Below, in pieces: positions 1 to 8,574 of a stretch of 37,027 bases of DNA; position 1 is the first letter of the stretch; each line of letters begins with the position of its first letter. The translations under genes were made by a program, and so were the position numbers. The DNA lies in the NCBI GenBank assembly GCA_022821805.1, contig JAJECX010000027.1, forward strand, positions 1-37,027. The letters are read 5' to 3'. The notes under the pieces were generated by a model, which was not told the origin of the DNA, ran no database searches, and worked only from the letters and a program-made list of their open reading frames with translations. Source of the stretch: Anaerolineae bacterium (GTDB lineage Bacteria > Chloroflexota > Anaerolineae > Aggregatilineales > Phototrophicaceae).

Positions 1-52
1 TACCCGTACCCCTCGGCCGGGGGGGGGGGGGCGGCCCCCCCCCCAGCCAGCC
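1..52. repeat. Poly-G/poly-C run at the window edge
   Basis: A run of 13 G (19-31) is followed by CGG and a run of 10 C (35-44). Together they form a self-complementary low-complexity block unlike anything else in the window. It falls where the middle of the dam gene should be, and the conserved Dam sequence resumes only at base 53. A sequencing or assembly artefact at a contig end is more likely than biology. The reading frame stays open through it but encodes only Gly, Arg and Pro. Confidence 0.6.
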
Positions 53-694
53 TTAAGTGATATTAATTTTGATCTCATCAACTCCTACCAAGTCATCCAG
101 CGCGACCCCGAACCGCTCATCGCCAAGCTCCGGATTCACGCCGAGAATCACAGCAAGGAATACTATTACGACCTCAGAAGTCAGCACGATCTCGACGACC
201 GCATCGAGATAGCGGCGCGTTTCATCTACCTCAACAAGACCTGCTACAACGGCCTTTGGCGCGTGAACTCCAAAGGCGAGTTCAATGTACCGATGGGTAG
301 CTACAAGAACCCTACGATATGCCAGCCGGAGGTACTGCGGGCTTGCCACGCGGCGCTGCAAGGCGTCGACATTCGCATGCGGGACTTCCACAAGTTGGAT
401 GCTGGCGCGGGAGACTTCGTCTACTTCGACCCGCCTTATCGTCCACTCCACAGCAGCTCATTTACGCGATATGCCAAAGACGATTTCGGCGAGAATGAGC
501 AGGTTGCTTTACGCGACCTTTGCCTCGCGCTGCATGGCAAAGGCGCTTTGTTTATGCTTTCGAACAGCGATACCTCGTCCACGCTCTATCAAAATCCGGT
601 TTTCAAAGTCGAAACGGTAAAAGCCCCGCGCTTTGTCAATTCCAAGAGCGATCAGCGGGGAGCGGTAGATGAATTGTTGATTGCGAATTTTTAG
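2..694 (+). CDS. dam: Dam-family DNA adenine-N6 methyltransferase, 5'-truncated
   Basis: This is the C-terminal part of an alpha-class DNA adenine methylase, which transfers a methyl group from S-adenosylmethionine to adenine N6; Dam enzymes typically act on GATC. From base 53 the frame reads LSDIN followed by DLINSYQVI, the Dam signature after the AdoMet-binding region. Further on are RFIYLNKTCYNGLWR and the catalytic FDPPYRPL (about 428-451). The N-terminal FVGGG-type AdoMet motif is missing or scrambled by the poly-G/C block at the window edge, so bases 2-52 should not be trusted as protein. The stop at 692-694 overlaps the ribosome-binding site of the next gene, a nuclease-like protein, so the two probably form an R-M operon. 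The family call is firm; the target site is not shown by the sequence. Confidence 0.9.
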   Translation, partial: TRTPRPGGGGRPPPQPALSDINFDLINSYQVIQRDPEPLIAKLRIHAENHSKEYYYDLRSQHDLDDRIEIAARFIYLNKTCYNGLWRVNSKGEFNVPMGSYKNPTICQPEVLRACHAALQGVDIRMRDFHKLDAGAGDFVYFDPPYRPLHSSSFTRYAKDDFGENEQVALRDLCLALHGKGALFMLSNSDTSSTLYQNPVFKVETVKAPRFVNSKSDQRGAVDELLIANF

Positions 695-702
695 GAGGCG
701 TC

Positions 703-1167
703 GTGGCTAAGTCTCAAGGTGGAAGAGCAAATATGACGGGCAATCGCCTTGAGCAGGTTATTGAAATCTGTTTGCAGGATTGTGGCTACGAAAAATATAT
801 GAACAAGCAAGATTTGGGATCAATGGCTGAAGAAGAAAGGCCTGTCTATTGCACACAGGTAAAGATTGGAAACAACATTTACGATACGGCTCTCAAATGC
901 GATTTCCTCCTATTTCATCCGCAGAAATGGCCAAGAGGCTTGGTTATAGAGGCGAAATGGCAGCAAGTTGGCGGTTCAGTAGACGAGAAATATCCATTTC
1001 TTGTATTAAGCATCCGAAAGTCAATTTTCGATACGATATTGTTGCTGGATGGCGGCGGTTACCGGCCGGGCGCTGAACGATGGCTTCGTGGCCAAACTGA
1101 CAGCAAGCTGCTCCACGTATTCAACTTGACTGAGTTCTTAACATGGGTAAATCAAGGCAACCTCTAG
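703..1167 (+). CDS. PD-(D/E)XK nuclease-like protein, probable restriction endonuclease partner of Dam
   Basis: A 154-residue protein with a likely GTG start at 703, preceded by AGGAGG at 693-698 that overlaps the dam stop. It shows a PD-(D/E)XK-type core: Asp67 in KCDFLLF, then hydrophobic GLVIEAK with Glu83 and Lys85, followed by Gln87. The C-terminal part (KSIFDTILLLDGGGY and AERWLRGQ) resembles small nuclease-superfamily proteins that sit beside methylases. Being coupled to a Dam-type methylase, it may cut the unmethylated form of the same site. I recognise the fold pattern, not a named enzyme, so the restriction role is inferred from context. The coding sequence is AT-richer than the following chromosomal genes, consistent with horizontal transfer. 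It ends back-to-back with the convergent gene at 1168. Confidence 0.6.
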   Translation: MAKSQGGRANMTGNRLEQVIEICLQDCGYEKYMNKQDLGSMAEEERPVYCTQVKIGNNIYDTALKCDFLLFHPQKWPRGLVIEAKWQQVGGSVDEKYPFLVLSIRKSIFDTILLLDGGGYRPGAERWLRGQTDSKLLHVFNLTEFLTWVNQGNL

Positions 1168-1419
1168 CTACTTCGCTTCTTCATCGGGTGAAGGCTCGCC
1201 ATAGCCCAACCGCCCGCGCAGCCAGGCGAGACTCTCGCGAATCGACGCGACTTCCCCGCGCAAAGAAGCAACTTCGCCGCGGACAAAATTTAGTTCGCCT
1301 TTCAACGAGTCGTTTACGCGATCGATCTTGGCGTCGAGTCGATTGATGTCATTACGCAGCCAAAGAAATACTGCGATCACCGTGCCAACTGTTATGAGAA
1401 ATTGCGCATTGGGGTCCAA
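1168..1419 (-). CDS. Small membrane-anchored coiled-coil protein
   Basis: An 83-residue protein of unrecognised family. The start appears to be TTG (1419) with GGGAG seven bases upstream. Residues about 7-21 (FLITVGTVIAVFLWL) form one transmembrane helix. The rest is a charged heptad-like helix with a short internal repeat, RGEVASL then RGEVASI. It is probably a membrane-tethered coiled coil with the helix in the cytoplasm. Its stop codon abuts that of the convergent nuclease gene with no gap. Function is unknown. Confidence 0.55.
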   Translation of the reverse strand: MDPNAQFLITVGTVIAVFLWLRNDINRLDAKIDRVNDSLKGELNFVRGEVASLRGEVASIRESLAWLRGRLGYGEPSPDEEAK

Positions 1420-1501
1420 CTGACAACTCCCTGATGATCACCTTAGGATTGTCCAAATTATGCCGAAAGTCCTAACCCGGGGCAACCGTGGCGATCTGTC
1501 G

Positions 1502-1846
1502 CTACTCGCCATCTCCCTCAGCGCCAAGCAATCCAGCCACAACAACAACCACAGCCGACCCCAGCGCGCCGACGAGGATCCCGCCGATGAAGGGCAGCTT
1601 CACCAAGCCGGTGATGCCAAAAATCGTCACCAGCAGCGAACCGACGAATCCACCGACCAGACCAAGCAGGATATTGCCCAGCAAGCCATAACCCTCGCCT
1701 TGGAGCAGCTTGCCCGCCAGGTAACCGCTTGATCCCCAGACCAGCAGCGAAATCACCAGCCCGACCAGCCGGCCCAGCATGCCGGGCAAGAACATTAATA
1801 TCAGAAACAATGCGATGGCAAGCCCAACGCCCAACTTCAATTTCAT
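1502..1846 (-). CDS. GlsB/YeaQ/YmgE-type small membrane protein
   Basis: A 114-residue, very hydrophobic protein with about four membrane segments. The N-terminal part (LGVGLAIALFLILMFLPG) is followed by the family core: a glycine-rich helix with SGYLAGKLL, then GLLGNILLGLVGGFVGSLL, and a last helix IGGILVGALGSAVVVVVAG. This matches the GlsB/YeaQ/YmgE group (transglycosylase-associated proteins, Pfam PF04226), stress-linked inner-membrane proteins without a firm biochemical role. The ATG at 1846 has a GAGG-type ribosome-binding site. It is a single gene, divergent from ppk1. Confidence 0.7.
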   Translation of the reverse strand: MKLKLGVGLAIALFLILMFLPGMLGRLVGLVISLLVWGSSGYLAGKLLQGEGYGLLGNILLGLVGGFVGSLLVTIFGITGLVKLPFIGGILVGALGSAVVVVVAGLLGAEGDGE

Positions 1847-2021
1847 GATTCCTCACCTCTCTCCAACTTCTATAGTATACGCGATGTGGTCAAGCGCGGT
1901 TGCGGCAAAAGCCTGGCCAGAGCCAATCTTAGCAAATTGCTTTATCTTACAGTATGATATTCTTACTTAGTGATGTCGACATGGCAGCGGATGGAGTTTA
2001 GCTGCCTGTGCGGGTGCAAGC

Positions 2022-4166
2022 ATGATTGAAGCATGGGATGACCGGGCGCCGGCGCTATCCCCCGAGAATTTCATCAATCGCGAATTGAGCACGCTTGACT
2101 TTCAGAAGCGCGTGCTCGCTTTGGCGGAAGACGAGTCAACGCCGCTGCTGGAGCGCGTCAAGTTTATCGCCATCGTCGGCAACAACCTCGACGAATTTTA
2201 CATGGTCCGCGTCGGCGCCTATTTTCAGCGGCTGCGCCTGAGCAACCCGATGACGCGGCCCGATGGCATGACGCCCACGCAGCTGCTGCGCCAAATCCAC
2301 GATGAAGTCTCCGCCTTGATTGCGCGTCAGCGCCGCGTCCGGCGGCACGTCTTTGAGCTGCTGGAGCAGCAGGATGTGCACTTAATCACCACGGATCGAC
2401 TGAGTGAATCCGAGCGGGAGGCGATCACCTATTATTTCCGCTCCGAAGTGTACCCGGTGCTCACGCCGCTGGCGGTTGATCACGCCAGACCTTTTCCCTT
2501 CATCTCCAATTTGAGCTTGAACCTGGGCGTGTATCTCGAGCGCGCCAATGGCGAAATGGCGAGCGGCATTGACTTCGCGCGCATCAAGGTGCCGGTCGAT
2601 ATCTTGCCGCGGATGGTCCACCTTGAATCTGTGATGACGAATTACAGCGGTAGAGTCCACGATGGCTATCGCTTCCTGTGGATGGAAGATGTCATTTCTG
2701 ATTACCTGACAGATCTATTTCCCGGCATGAATATCATGGAAGCTTTTCCCTTCCGCATCCTGCGCAATGCCGATATCGACTACGAGCATGAGCAGGACGA
2801 AGATTTGCTGGATGTCAAATCAATCATCAAGCAGAGCGTTAAGGAAAGGCGCTTCGGCTCGGTCGTGCGGCTGAGCGTGCCCGCCGAGATCAGCGAACGC
2901 ATGCTCAATCGGCTGGCGAGCTCGCTGGAAGTGCCATCAACGCGCGAAGTTGTCTTCCGCATCGACGGAAAACTGGGTTCAGCCGACCTTTTTGAGCTGT
3001 TGCGCGTGGATCGACCGGATTTGAAAGATCCGCCCTATGCGCCGCGGCTGGCGAAACCATTCGCGCAGTCGGCCGATTTCTTTGAGGTGATTCGCAAGCA
3101 GGATGTCATCGTGCATCACCCCTATGACTCGTTTGCGCCGGTCGAAGATTTCTTCAAGCAGGCGGCGCGTGATCCCGATGTGCTGGCGATCAAAACCACC
3201 TTGTACCGCGTCGGCAAGAATTCGCCCGTGGTCAAGGACTTGCTTGAGGCGCGCGACAATGAGAAACAGGTCACCGTGCTGGTGGAGCTCAAGGCGCGAT
3301 TTGACGAAGAGAACAATCTGGAATGGGTGACGGCGCTGGAGGAGAAAGGGGTGCACGTCGTCTATGGCGTCGAGGAGCTGCCGGTCAAGACGCATGCCAA
3401 GATTTCGCTGGTCGTCCGCCGCGAGCGTGATGGTTTGCGGCGCTATGTGCATCTGGGCACCGGGAACTACAACGCGGCCACGGCGCGTCTTTACGCCGAT
3501 ATCGGTCTCTTTACCTGCAACGAGGAGATCGCCGATGACGCCTCGCGCCTCTTCAATCGGTTGACCGGTTACGCGCCCGAAACCACCTATAATCGGCTGC
3601 TGGTGGCGCCAGAATACTTGCAAGAATCGTTGCTCGCCTTGATTGACAACGAAATCGACGCGGCGCGCCGGGGCGAAGACGCTCGCATGATCTTCAAGAT
3701 GAATCAACTGGAAGAAGACCGTGTCATTCAGAAGCTGTATCAAGCTTCGCAAGCAGGCGTCAAAATCGATCTGATCGTACGCGGTTTATGCTGCCTGCGG
3801 CCTGGCGTGCCCGGCTTGAGCGAAAACATCACCGTCAAGAGCATTGTCGGCCGATATCTCGAACACAGCCGCATATACTACTTCCGCAATGCGCCGGAGC
3901 AACAGCAGCTGTATATGGGCAGCGCCGATCTGATGCGCCGCAACCTCCTCAACCGGGTCGAAGTTGTATTCCCCGTCCTCGACCCGCGGATTCAATGGCG
4001 TGTGCTGCGCATCTTGCAGACCGATCTGTCTGATGTCAAGAACTCCTGGGTCCTGCGTGGGGACGCCAGTTACGAGCGTCTATGGGATGCCGAAGACAAG
4101 CGCGTTTTCAATTCGCACGTGCATTTCATGGGTGACAGCTTCGGCCTCTGCGATACGCCGGATTAG
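2022..4166 (+). CDS. ppk1: Polyphosphate kinase 1
   Basis: A full-length 714-residue PPK1, the enzyme that makes polyphosphate reversibly from ATP. The N-terminal domain opens with FINRELSTLDFQKRVL, the typical PPK1 start, and contains NNLDEFYMVRVGAY. The two conserved catalytic histidines are visible: His458 in PVKTHAKISLVVRR (the phosphorylated one in the family) and His615 in YLEHSRIYYF. The C-terminal MGSADLMRRNLLNRVE motif is also intact. Length and motifs match functional family members (about 690-720 residues). No ppx or phosphate-uptake gene is adjacent. The convergent gene at 4279 is separated from it by a hairpin repeat. Confidence 0.97.
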   Translation: MIEAWDDRAPALSPENFINRELSTLDFQKRVLALAEDESTPLLERVKFIAIVGNNLDEFYMVRVGAYFQRLRLSNPMTRPDGMTPTQLLRQIHDEVSALIARQRRVRRHVFELLEQQDVHLITTDRLSESEREAITYYFRSEVYPVLTPLAVDHARPFPFISNLSLNLGVYLERANGEMASGIDFARIKVPVDILPRMVHLESVMTNYSGRVHDGYRFLWMEDVISDYLTDLFPGMNIMEAFPFRILRNADIDYEHEQDEDLLDVKSIIKQSVKERRFGSVVRLSVPAEISERMLNRLASSLEVPSTREVVFRIDGKLGSADLFELLRVDRPDLKDPPYAPRLAKPFAQSADFFEVIRKQDVIVHHPYDSFAPVEDFFKQAARDPDVLAIKTTLYRVGKNSPVVKDLLEARDNEKQVTVLVELKARFDEENNLEWVTALEEKGVHVVYGVEELPVKTHAKISLVVRRERDGLRRYVHLGTGNYNAATARLYADIGLFTCNEEIADDASRLFNRLTGYAPETTYNRLLVAPEYLQESLLALIDNEIDAARRGEDARMIFKMNQLEEDRVIQKLYQASQAGVKIDLIVRGLCCLRPGVPGLSENITVKSIVGRYLEHSRIYYFRNAPEQQQLYMGSADLMRRNLLNRVEVVFPVLDPRIQWRVLRILQTDLSDVKNSWVLRGDASYERLWDAEDKRVFNSHVHFMGDSFGLCDTPD

Positions 4167-4225
4167 CGCTTCCACATTGCGGAATACGCGGAAAGGCCGC
4201 CGTTCCCTGTATACGATAGACAATG

Positions 4226-4250
4226 TAGGGGCGACCCATTGGGTCACCCT
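4226..4250. repeat. REP-like hairpin between convergent genes
   Basis: An imperfect inverted repeat: AGGGGCGACCC, loop ATT, GGGTCACCCT. Pairing outward from the loop gives five pairs, one C/A mismatch, three more pairs and a G/T wobble. It lies in the 112-base gap between the convergent ppk1 and DUF4139 genes. From memory, a GGGCGACCCATTGGGTCGCCC-type palindrome recurs between genes in many environmental bacterial genomes. It could work as a bidirectional terminator, although neither side has a clear T run. Confidence 0.5.
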
Positions 4251-4278
4251 CATTATCATGGCGCTTCTCGCAACGAGT

Positions 4279-5727
4279 CTACTCGTCCTCCTCGGGGAAG
4301 CTGTACTGAACCGTGTAGGTCAACACTTCTTCCGTGCCCGGCGCCACCGTGATTTCAAACTCAATGCTCGCGTTATCCACCTTCACGAAGGGCGCCGAGC
4401 TATCAATGATCTGCCAGTCGCGCCAGCGATACAGCCGCTCCGGCACGATGATGGCTACCGCTTTGTCGTCTTTTCGATTGCGCAATCGAATCTCGAAAGA
4501 TTCCCGCGCGACGCGGCGGGAGGCGAAGCTGAAGTCCGTCTGAATGCGTTCGCCAGTCAAGTCAAAAGCATTGCCCAGTCTGAGCTGGACTTCATCGCCT
4601 CTGGCTGTGTGGTCGATGCCGCTCTCGCCGATCAGCAGGTTGGCGTCATCGACATCGGCTTTGTACACGCGGACGCGCCCGGCGGGCAGGTCAGCGCCAA
4701 GACCGCTCTCGTCGCCGGTGCTGAACTCGAGGTAGGTCCGCACATCACCGCTTGCTGCGCCCCTTCCTTCGAAATAATCGATGGGCTGGTAGTAACCGCC
4801 AAACTGTGGCGAACTGTCGAAGACATAGGTGATCGTCGCTGCGATGTCGGCGCCGCTGACGAACTCGATCTGCTTCGTTTCTCCGTTTGCGATTGTGATG
4901 GGCCGGGCGACGGCGTAGAGCTTGAAATCGCTCAGATCCCGCTGCTCGACGGCAGCGCTCTGGTCGGCGGCGGCGCTCATTGCCGCCATCACTCGCGCCT
5001 CAGCGAAGTCCTCTTCTTCCAACTCAATCCGGCTGGCTTCGCCCGCGACCAGTTTCAGCAAGGCGTTTTCGTATGCGCGCCCGCTGCGATTGCGCAAGGT
5101 CACCAAGCCCTTCAGATCAAAAGCCCGTTCATCGGCATTTAGATACACGCTGTAATCCGCGGTCCAGTTCATCCCACCGGCCAGATAGGACAGCTCCGCA
5201 TCGTGCTCGCCAGCGCTGTCGCTGCTCAACAGCAATTCCAGCGTCGGCCCGGCGTAGAGATCAGCGGGCGGAGCGGGAAACTGGATCTCGCGGACATTGT
5301 AAAGGCTGACGAAGGCAATCTCGTTTGGCGCAGTCCGCAGCATCGCCTTCTCGTCTTGCAGTCGCAGCAGCTCGCCGCGGTATCGCTCATCGGCGGAGAT
5401 CTTGATGTTGACGGTCTGGCCGATGAAGCCGGCCAGCAAGGCTTCGGCATCGCCTTTGTCATGGCGGTAGCTTTGCTCCAGTACGACGGCGCCCTCCGGG
5501 TCAGTCAGCGACTTGAAATTGAACGATGTTGGATCGATCGTGGCCGCGACATCGCGGATTGTGACGCTATTGACGCCCGGCTCCAGCGTCATTGATCGCT
5601 GTTCTTGTATCAGGGCGGCGCCTGTGTTATATACCGTCAGCGCGATGTTTCCGCCGTCTTGCGCGGTGACCATCTGGAGACCTCCAAACAGCATGGTGAT
5701 TGCCAGGGCGAATATGCGCATGTGCAT
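4279..5727 (-). CDS. Secreted DUF4139 domain protein
   Basis: A 482-residue protein with an N-terminal signal peptide (FALAITMLFGGLQMVTAQ), so it is probably exported. The region from about residue 180 contains YLAGGMNWTADYSVYLN and the following beta-rich stretch typical of the DUF4139 family (Pfam PF13598). It has conserved segments such as FELIRNRK-like FEIRLRNRKDD and a C-terminal PGTEEVLTYTVQYSF strand. The family is widespread and has no settled biochemical role. The start ATG (5727) has GAGGAG seven bases upstream. The gene begins 12 bases after the end of the triple-module gene at 5740-6765, so the two are likely cotranscribed and may form a surface or periplasmic assembly. Confidence 0.8.
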   Translation of the reverse strand: MHMRIFALAITMLFGGLQMVTAQDGGNIALTVYNTGAALIQEQRSMTLEPGVNSVTIRDVAATIDPTSFNFKSLTDPEGAVVLEQSYRHDKGDAEALLAGFIGQTVNIKISADERYRGELLRLQDEKAMLRTAPNEIAFVSLYNVREIQFPAPPADLYAGPTLELLLSSDSAGEHDAELSYLAGGMNWTADYSVYLNADERAFDLKGLVTLRNRSGRAYENALLKLVAGEASRIELEEEDFAEARVMAAMSAAADQSAAVEQRDLSDFKLYAVARPITIANGETKQIEFVSGADIAATITYVFDSSPQFGGYYQPIDYFEGRGAASGDVRTYLEFSTGDESGLGADLPAGRVRVYKADVDDANLLIGESGIDHTARGDEVQLRLGNAFDLTGERIQTDFSFASRRVARESFEIRLRNRKDDKAVAIIVPERLYRWRDWQIIDSSAPFVKVDNASIEFEITVAPGTEEVLTYTVQYSFPEEDE

Positions 5728-5739
5728 GAATTGACTCCT

Positions 5740-6765
5740 CTAGATGTTTACCGATTGCGTGTGCGAGTTGACTTTGATGGTGTATTGGCCGGTCTCAAAT
5801 TCGCCTTTTACGGCGATCGTATCGTTGTATGGCTTCAGAATCATCGGGCAGACGACATCAGCCGGCACTTCTCGGTACACCTCAACGTCCACGGTATTGC
5901 CGCGGCGCGTTTGATTCACGATCACCGGATAGTCGCAGCCGTCTGGGTGTTCGCCCGCCACATCAAGGCTGATTTGCGTCTCCTTCACCTGGACGTCGAC
6001 GCGGAAGATATTGGTTAGGACTTTGTCGCTTACGCTCACCTCTTGCTCCTTTAATGCTTGCAGTACATATGTGTTCACTGAGAATAACGTATCGGCTCGC
6101 AGATCGGTTGCGGATATGGCCATCAACTCATGGACAGGCGTCTCGACAGCCGGGCATACTCCATCCGCTGGCATGGCATTGTAAACGCCGAGATTTGTGC
6201 CGTTTTCTGATTGCCGCAGCGAGTAGATTTCAGTCAAAGTACAGCCCACCGCCTGGATGCCGCGAATCGACAGATGGTATTGATTGGCCTCATCATCAGC
6301 GCTGAGGTTCGCCTCGTCGACCCACACCGGAAACAGACTCATCTCGTGCAGGCCAGGGAGGCTGTGTACGCCGGATTCGCTCGACGCGGCGCGCCTGATC
6401 TTCCAAGCGCGGTCGTTGATAATCAGAAAGCCAGGCTCCGCCACGTCCGCCAATGTCAATAGAACCTCAAACTGTTCTTTTTCGTTTCCGCACTCGAACA
6501 TGGACGGAGTCTCGCGATACAACTGAATATCAATATTGTTGGTGTAATAGGCGATTTTGCTCTGCGGCTCGATTTCGCAGTTTTCGGCGAACAAAAGGCG
6601 CGCGCGGAGTTGCCAGCCGCTCGTGTCATCGGAAGTCGGCGCAACGGATTCTACGCTTTCGATCAGGGGCATAGAACGCCGAAACCTTAGATCGTCCAGT
6701 CGATAGCCTTCAAGAAATGCCAAGACGAGCGAGATCAAGCAAATTACAATTTTCAGGTAGAGCAT
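5740..6765 (-). CDS. Membrane-anchored protein with three Cys-29-Cys modules
   Basis: A 341-residue protein I do not recognise. An N-terminal hydrophobic segment (residues 4-19) looks like a signal anchor. The rest contains three related beta-rich modules, each with a cysteine pair exactly 29 residues apart: Cys63/Cys92, Cys175/Cys204 and Cys277/Cys306. Before the second cysteine each has a version of VYRExPADxxC (LYRETPSMFEC, VYNAMPADGVC, VYREVPADVVC). This suggests disulfide-bonded extracytoplasmic domains. The ATG at 6765 has a strong GGAGGGG ribosome-binding site. It is the first gene of a two-gene unit with the DUF4139 protein, so a shared role outside the cytoplasm is likely. Confidence 0.75.
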   Translation of the reverse strand: MLYLKIVICLISLVLAFLEGYRLDDLRFRRSMPLIESVESVAPTSDDTSGWQLRARLLFAENCEIEPQSKIAYYTNNIDIQLYRETPSMFECGNEKEQFEVLLTLADVAEPGFLIINDRAWKIRRAASSESGVHSLPGLHEMSLFPVWVDEANLSADDEANQYHLSIRGIQAVGCTLTEIYSLRQSENGTNLGVYNAMPADGVCPAVETPVHELMAISATDLRADTLFSVNTYVLQALKEQEVSVSDKVLTNIFRVDVQVKETQISLDVAGEHPDGCDYPVIVNQTRRGNTVDVEVYREVPADVVCPMILKPYNDTIAVKGEFETGQYTIKVNSHTQSVNI

Positions 6766-6853
6766 GACCCCTCCGTGGATAGGTCTCCGTTAGTCCTGCA
6801 AGCGAATTGGAGACAAGGCGATTCCGATCGGTCGAGAAACGACCTGGCCGGTC

Positions 6854-7423
6854 TCACTTCACCTCTTCCCATTCGCCATCGGCGATTCGCCACACTTGCG
6901 GCGACGCGGCGTCGTCATCCCAGTCGGCTGGATGCGGGACAAAAGCCAGATAGAGCGCGCCATCGACAGCCGCGCTTGGCGCGCGCAAGGTGTCCAGGAA
7001 TTGCGACTGGCTCCGCGCGAGACGGGATGTGATCAGCAGTTTGCGGGCAGCCGCGCCGCAGTTGAGCCGGTTGATGGCGTACAGCGCTTGCCGCCACTCG
7101 CGTGAAAAATCGACTTCGATTTGCCAAAGCGCCTGCGCGATAAAGTGGAAATCTTCCGGCTTGCGCGCGGCAGTTTTGCCATCGCCGATGCGGCAAACCG
7201 CGATGTCGTAAAGCAGTTGATTGGTCCCGAAATCAGCCGCGTTGCCACGTTGAGTTGTGGCGAAGACGCGATGATCGGCGTCGAATTCGCGCTGCAGCTG
7301 GGCGATTAGCGCCTTGGTAAAGGACCGTTCACGCGCGCGCGCCAATGAGCGTTGGGACGTGCCCATGACAAAGGCTTTGGCCGCTTCGTTGTAGCTGGAA
7401 TCAATCAGGCGCGTGACGTCCAT
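6854..7423 (-). CDS. Hypothetical protein, possible PD-(D/E)XK-like fold
   Basis: A 189-residue soluble protein without signal or membrane segment. The middle reads FGTNQLLYDIAVCR followed by ALWQIEVDFSREWRQALYAINRL. An Asp on one strand and a Gln-x-Glu on the next, then a helix, resembles the core of some PD-(D/E)XK nuclease-like proteins. The usual lysine is not evident, so I hold this only as a resemblance. The C-terminus is acidic and ends in ADGEWEEVK. It is a single gene, on the same strand as the two genes before it but 88 bases away. Confidence 0.55.
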   Translation of the reverse strand: MDVTRLIDSSYNEAAKAFVMGTSQRSLARARERSFTKALIAQLQREFDADHRVFATTQRGNAADFGTNQLLYDIAVCRIGDGKTAARKPEDFHFIAQALWQIEVDFSREWRQALYAINRLNCGAAARKLLITSRLARSQSQFLDTLRAPSAAVDGALYLAFVPHPADWDDDAASPQVWRIADGEWEEVK

Positions 7424-7611
7424 AGGCTAATTATACTATTGCCGCTTCGAGCGAGCCGCTGTACTGGATAGCGCAATGCGCGCGAAGAATGCATGCGCAA
7501 GAAATAGGCCTTGCCGGCGCTCCCTAATGACGGGCGGATGTAAACGGATTGAGGCAACAGTGATACACTAGGCGCTGAAAGGACGATTTTTCTAGTGCGG
7601 GGAACGCAGGC

Positions 7612-8574
7612 TTGAAGAGTATTCCACCGGCTGACTATGCCAGCTTGCCAAAGCTGCGGCGTCCGGCCGCTTATATCTGCGTCATTCGAGACATCGACCG
7701 CGATCAATACCGGCTTCAGGCGACGCATGATCCGCGCTCGCTGATTGAAACGGTATTGACCCAGAGGCCGCGTGCGTTTGGCATTGAGTTGCTTGCAATC
7801 CTGGAGTCGGACAATATCGCCGAAAGCGAGGCGCGTCTCTATGAGCGACATCATGGGGCGCTGGGCGAGGAATGGTTGGCTCTCGATGACTATCAACTGC
7901 GCGAGCTGCAACGTTCCGAATTGAAAGTCTACTCGCACCGCAGCTGCTACATTGGTCCTGATGAGGCGCCAAGTCCTGAGCAAGCTCAGCCGACTGAAAG
8001 CGTATTGCTGCTGAGCCAAAGCCGCGCGCCCCAGCCTGCGCCGCGTGACGAGCGCGACGAAGCGCAGCGCTCAATTGGACAGCCTGCGACGGGATCGATT
8101 CGATATGGCGCGCGATCGCTAAGGCGGCGCGGAGAGCTGCTGTCTGCTTCCGAGCTTCAATCTGATCATAGCCGGCGCCCTATTCGCCAAGCCATTGATG
8201 AGGCCATTACCGATCTATGGACCAATCATCCTTGGAAATGTCTGGCTGCGTTGGGCCTGGTTGTATTGTTTTGCCTGACCACCGTTGACTTGTCTTGCAG
8301 CCCGCGTTGGGGCTGCCCCGATACGCGGCCGTCAACTAGCGGTTCGGATGAGCATTCCTCTAAAGCGGTATACAGTGTCGAAAAGATCGCCATAACGCGG
8401 GACTGTCCCGCTCGAAGCTGCCGGCAGGTCAATCGGCTGCTCGTTGGAACGGAGGTCCGCGCAATTGCAATTGCGCAGGGCGCGGATATAAACGGCAACG
8501 ACCTCTGGATAGAATTCCGCCACAATGATGCGACATTGTATGTTCACAGCGGCGCTTTGTCCCGTAAGCGGTAG
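7612..8574 (+). CDS. GIY-YIG-like/TM/SH3-like membrane protein, paralog 1
   Basis: A 320-residue protein, first of a tandem family. Residues about 19-95 resemble a diverged GIY-YIG (T5orf172-type) domain: AAYICVIRDID in place of the GIY strand, YRLQA in place of YIG, an Arg in DPRSLI, and ESEARLYERHHG with EEWLAL at the end. A basic, disordered linker (about 110-200) leads to one membrane helix (about 208-228). After it, residues about 246-320 form one SH3-like unit with DCPARSC (Cys-x4-Cys), WIEFRH and LYVHSG. Basic residues before the helix predict a cytoplasmic N-terminus and an outside SH3-like unit. The TTG start is supported by the same LKS opening in the decayed copy at 12727. Nuclease activity is doubtful because key GIY-YIG residues have changed. 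Confidence 0.75.
   Translation: MKSIPPADYASLPKLRRPAAYICVIRDIDRDQYRLQATHDPRSLIETVLTQRPRAFGIELLAILESDNIAESEARLYERHHGALGEEWLALDDYQLRELQRSELKVYSHRSCYIGPDEAPSPEQAQPTESVLLLSQSRAPQPAPRDERDEAQRSIGQPATGSIRYGARSLRRRGELLSASELQSDHSRRPIRQAIDEAITDLWTNHPWKCLAALGLVVLFCLTTVDLSCSPRWGCPDTRPSTSGSDEHSSKAVYSVEKIAITRDCPARSCRQVNRLLVGTEVRAIAIAQGADINGNDLWIEFRHNDATLYVHSGALSRKR

Noticed and set aside
1937..1963. Promoter for ppk1 (TTGCTT ... TATTCT)
   Set aside because: The spacer is only about 15 bases and both boxes are weak.
3964..5142. A long plus-strand reading frame overlapping the end of ppk1 and the DUF4139 gene
   Set aside because: It is a shadow: both overlapped genes have strong family motifs and the frame itself has none.
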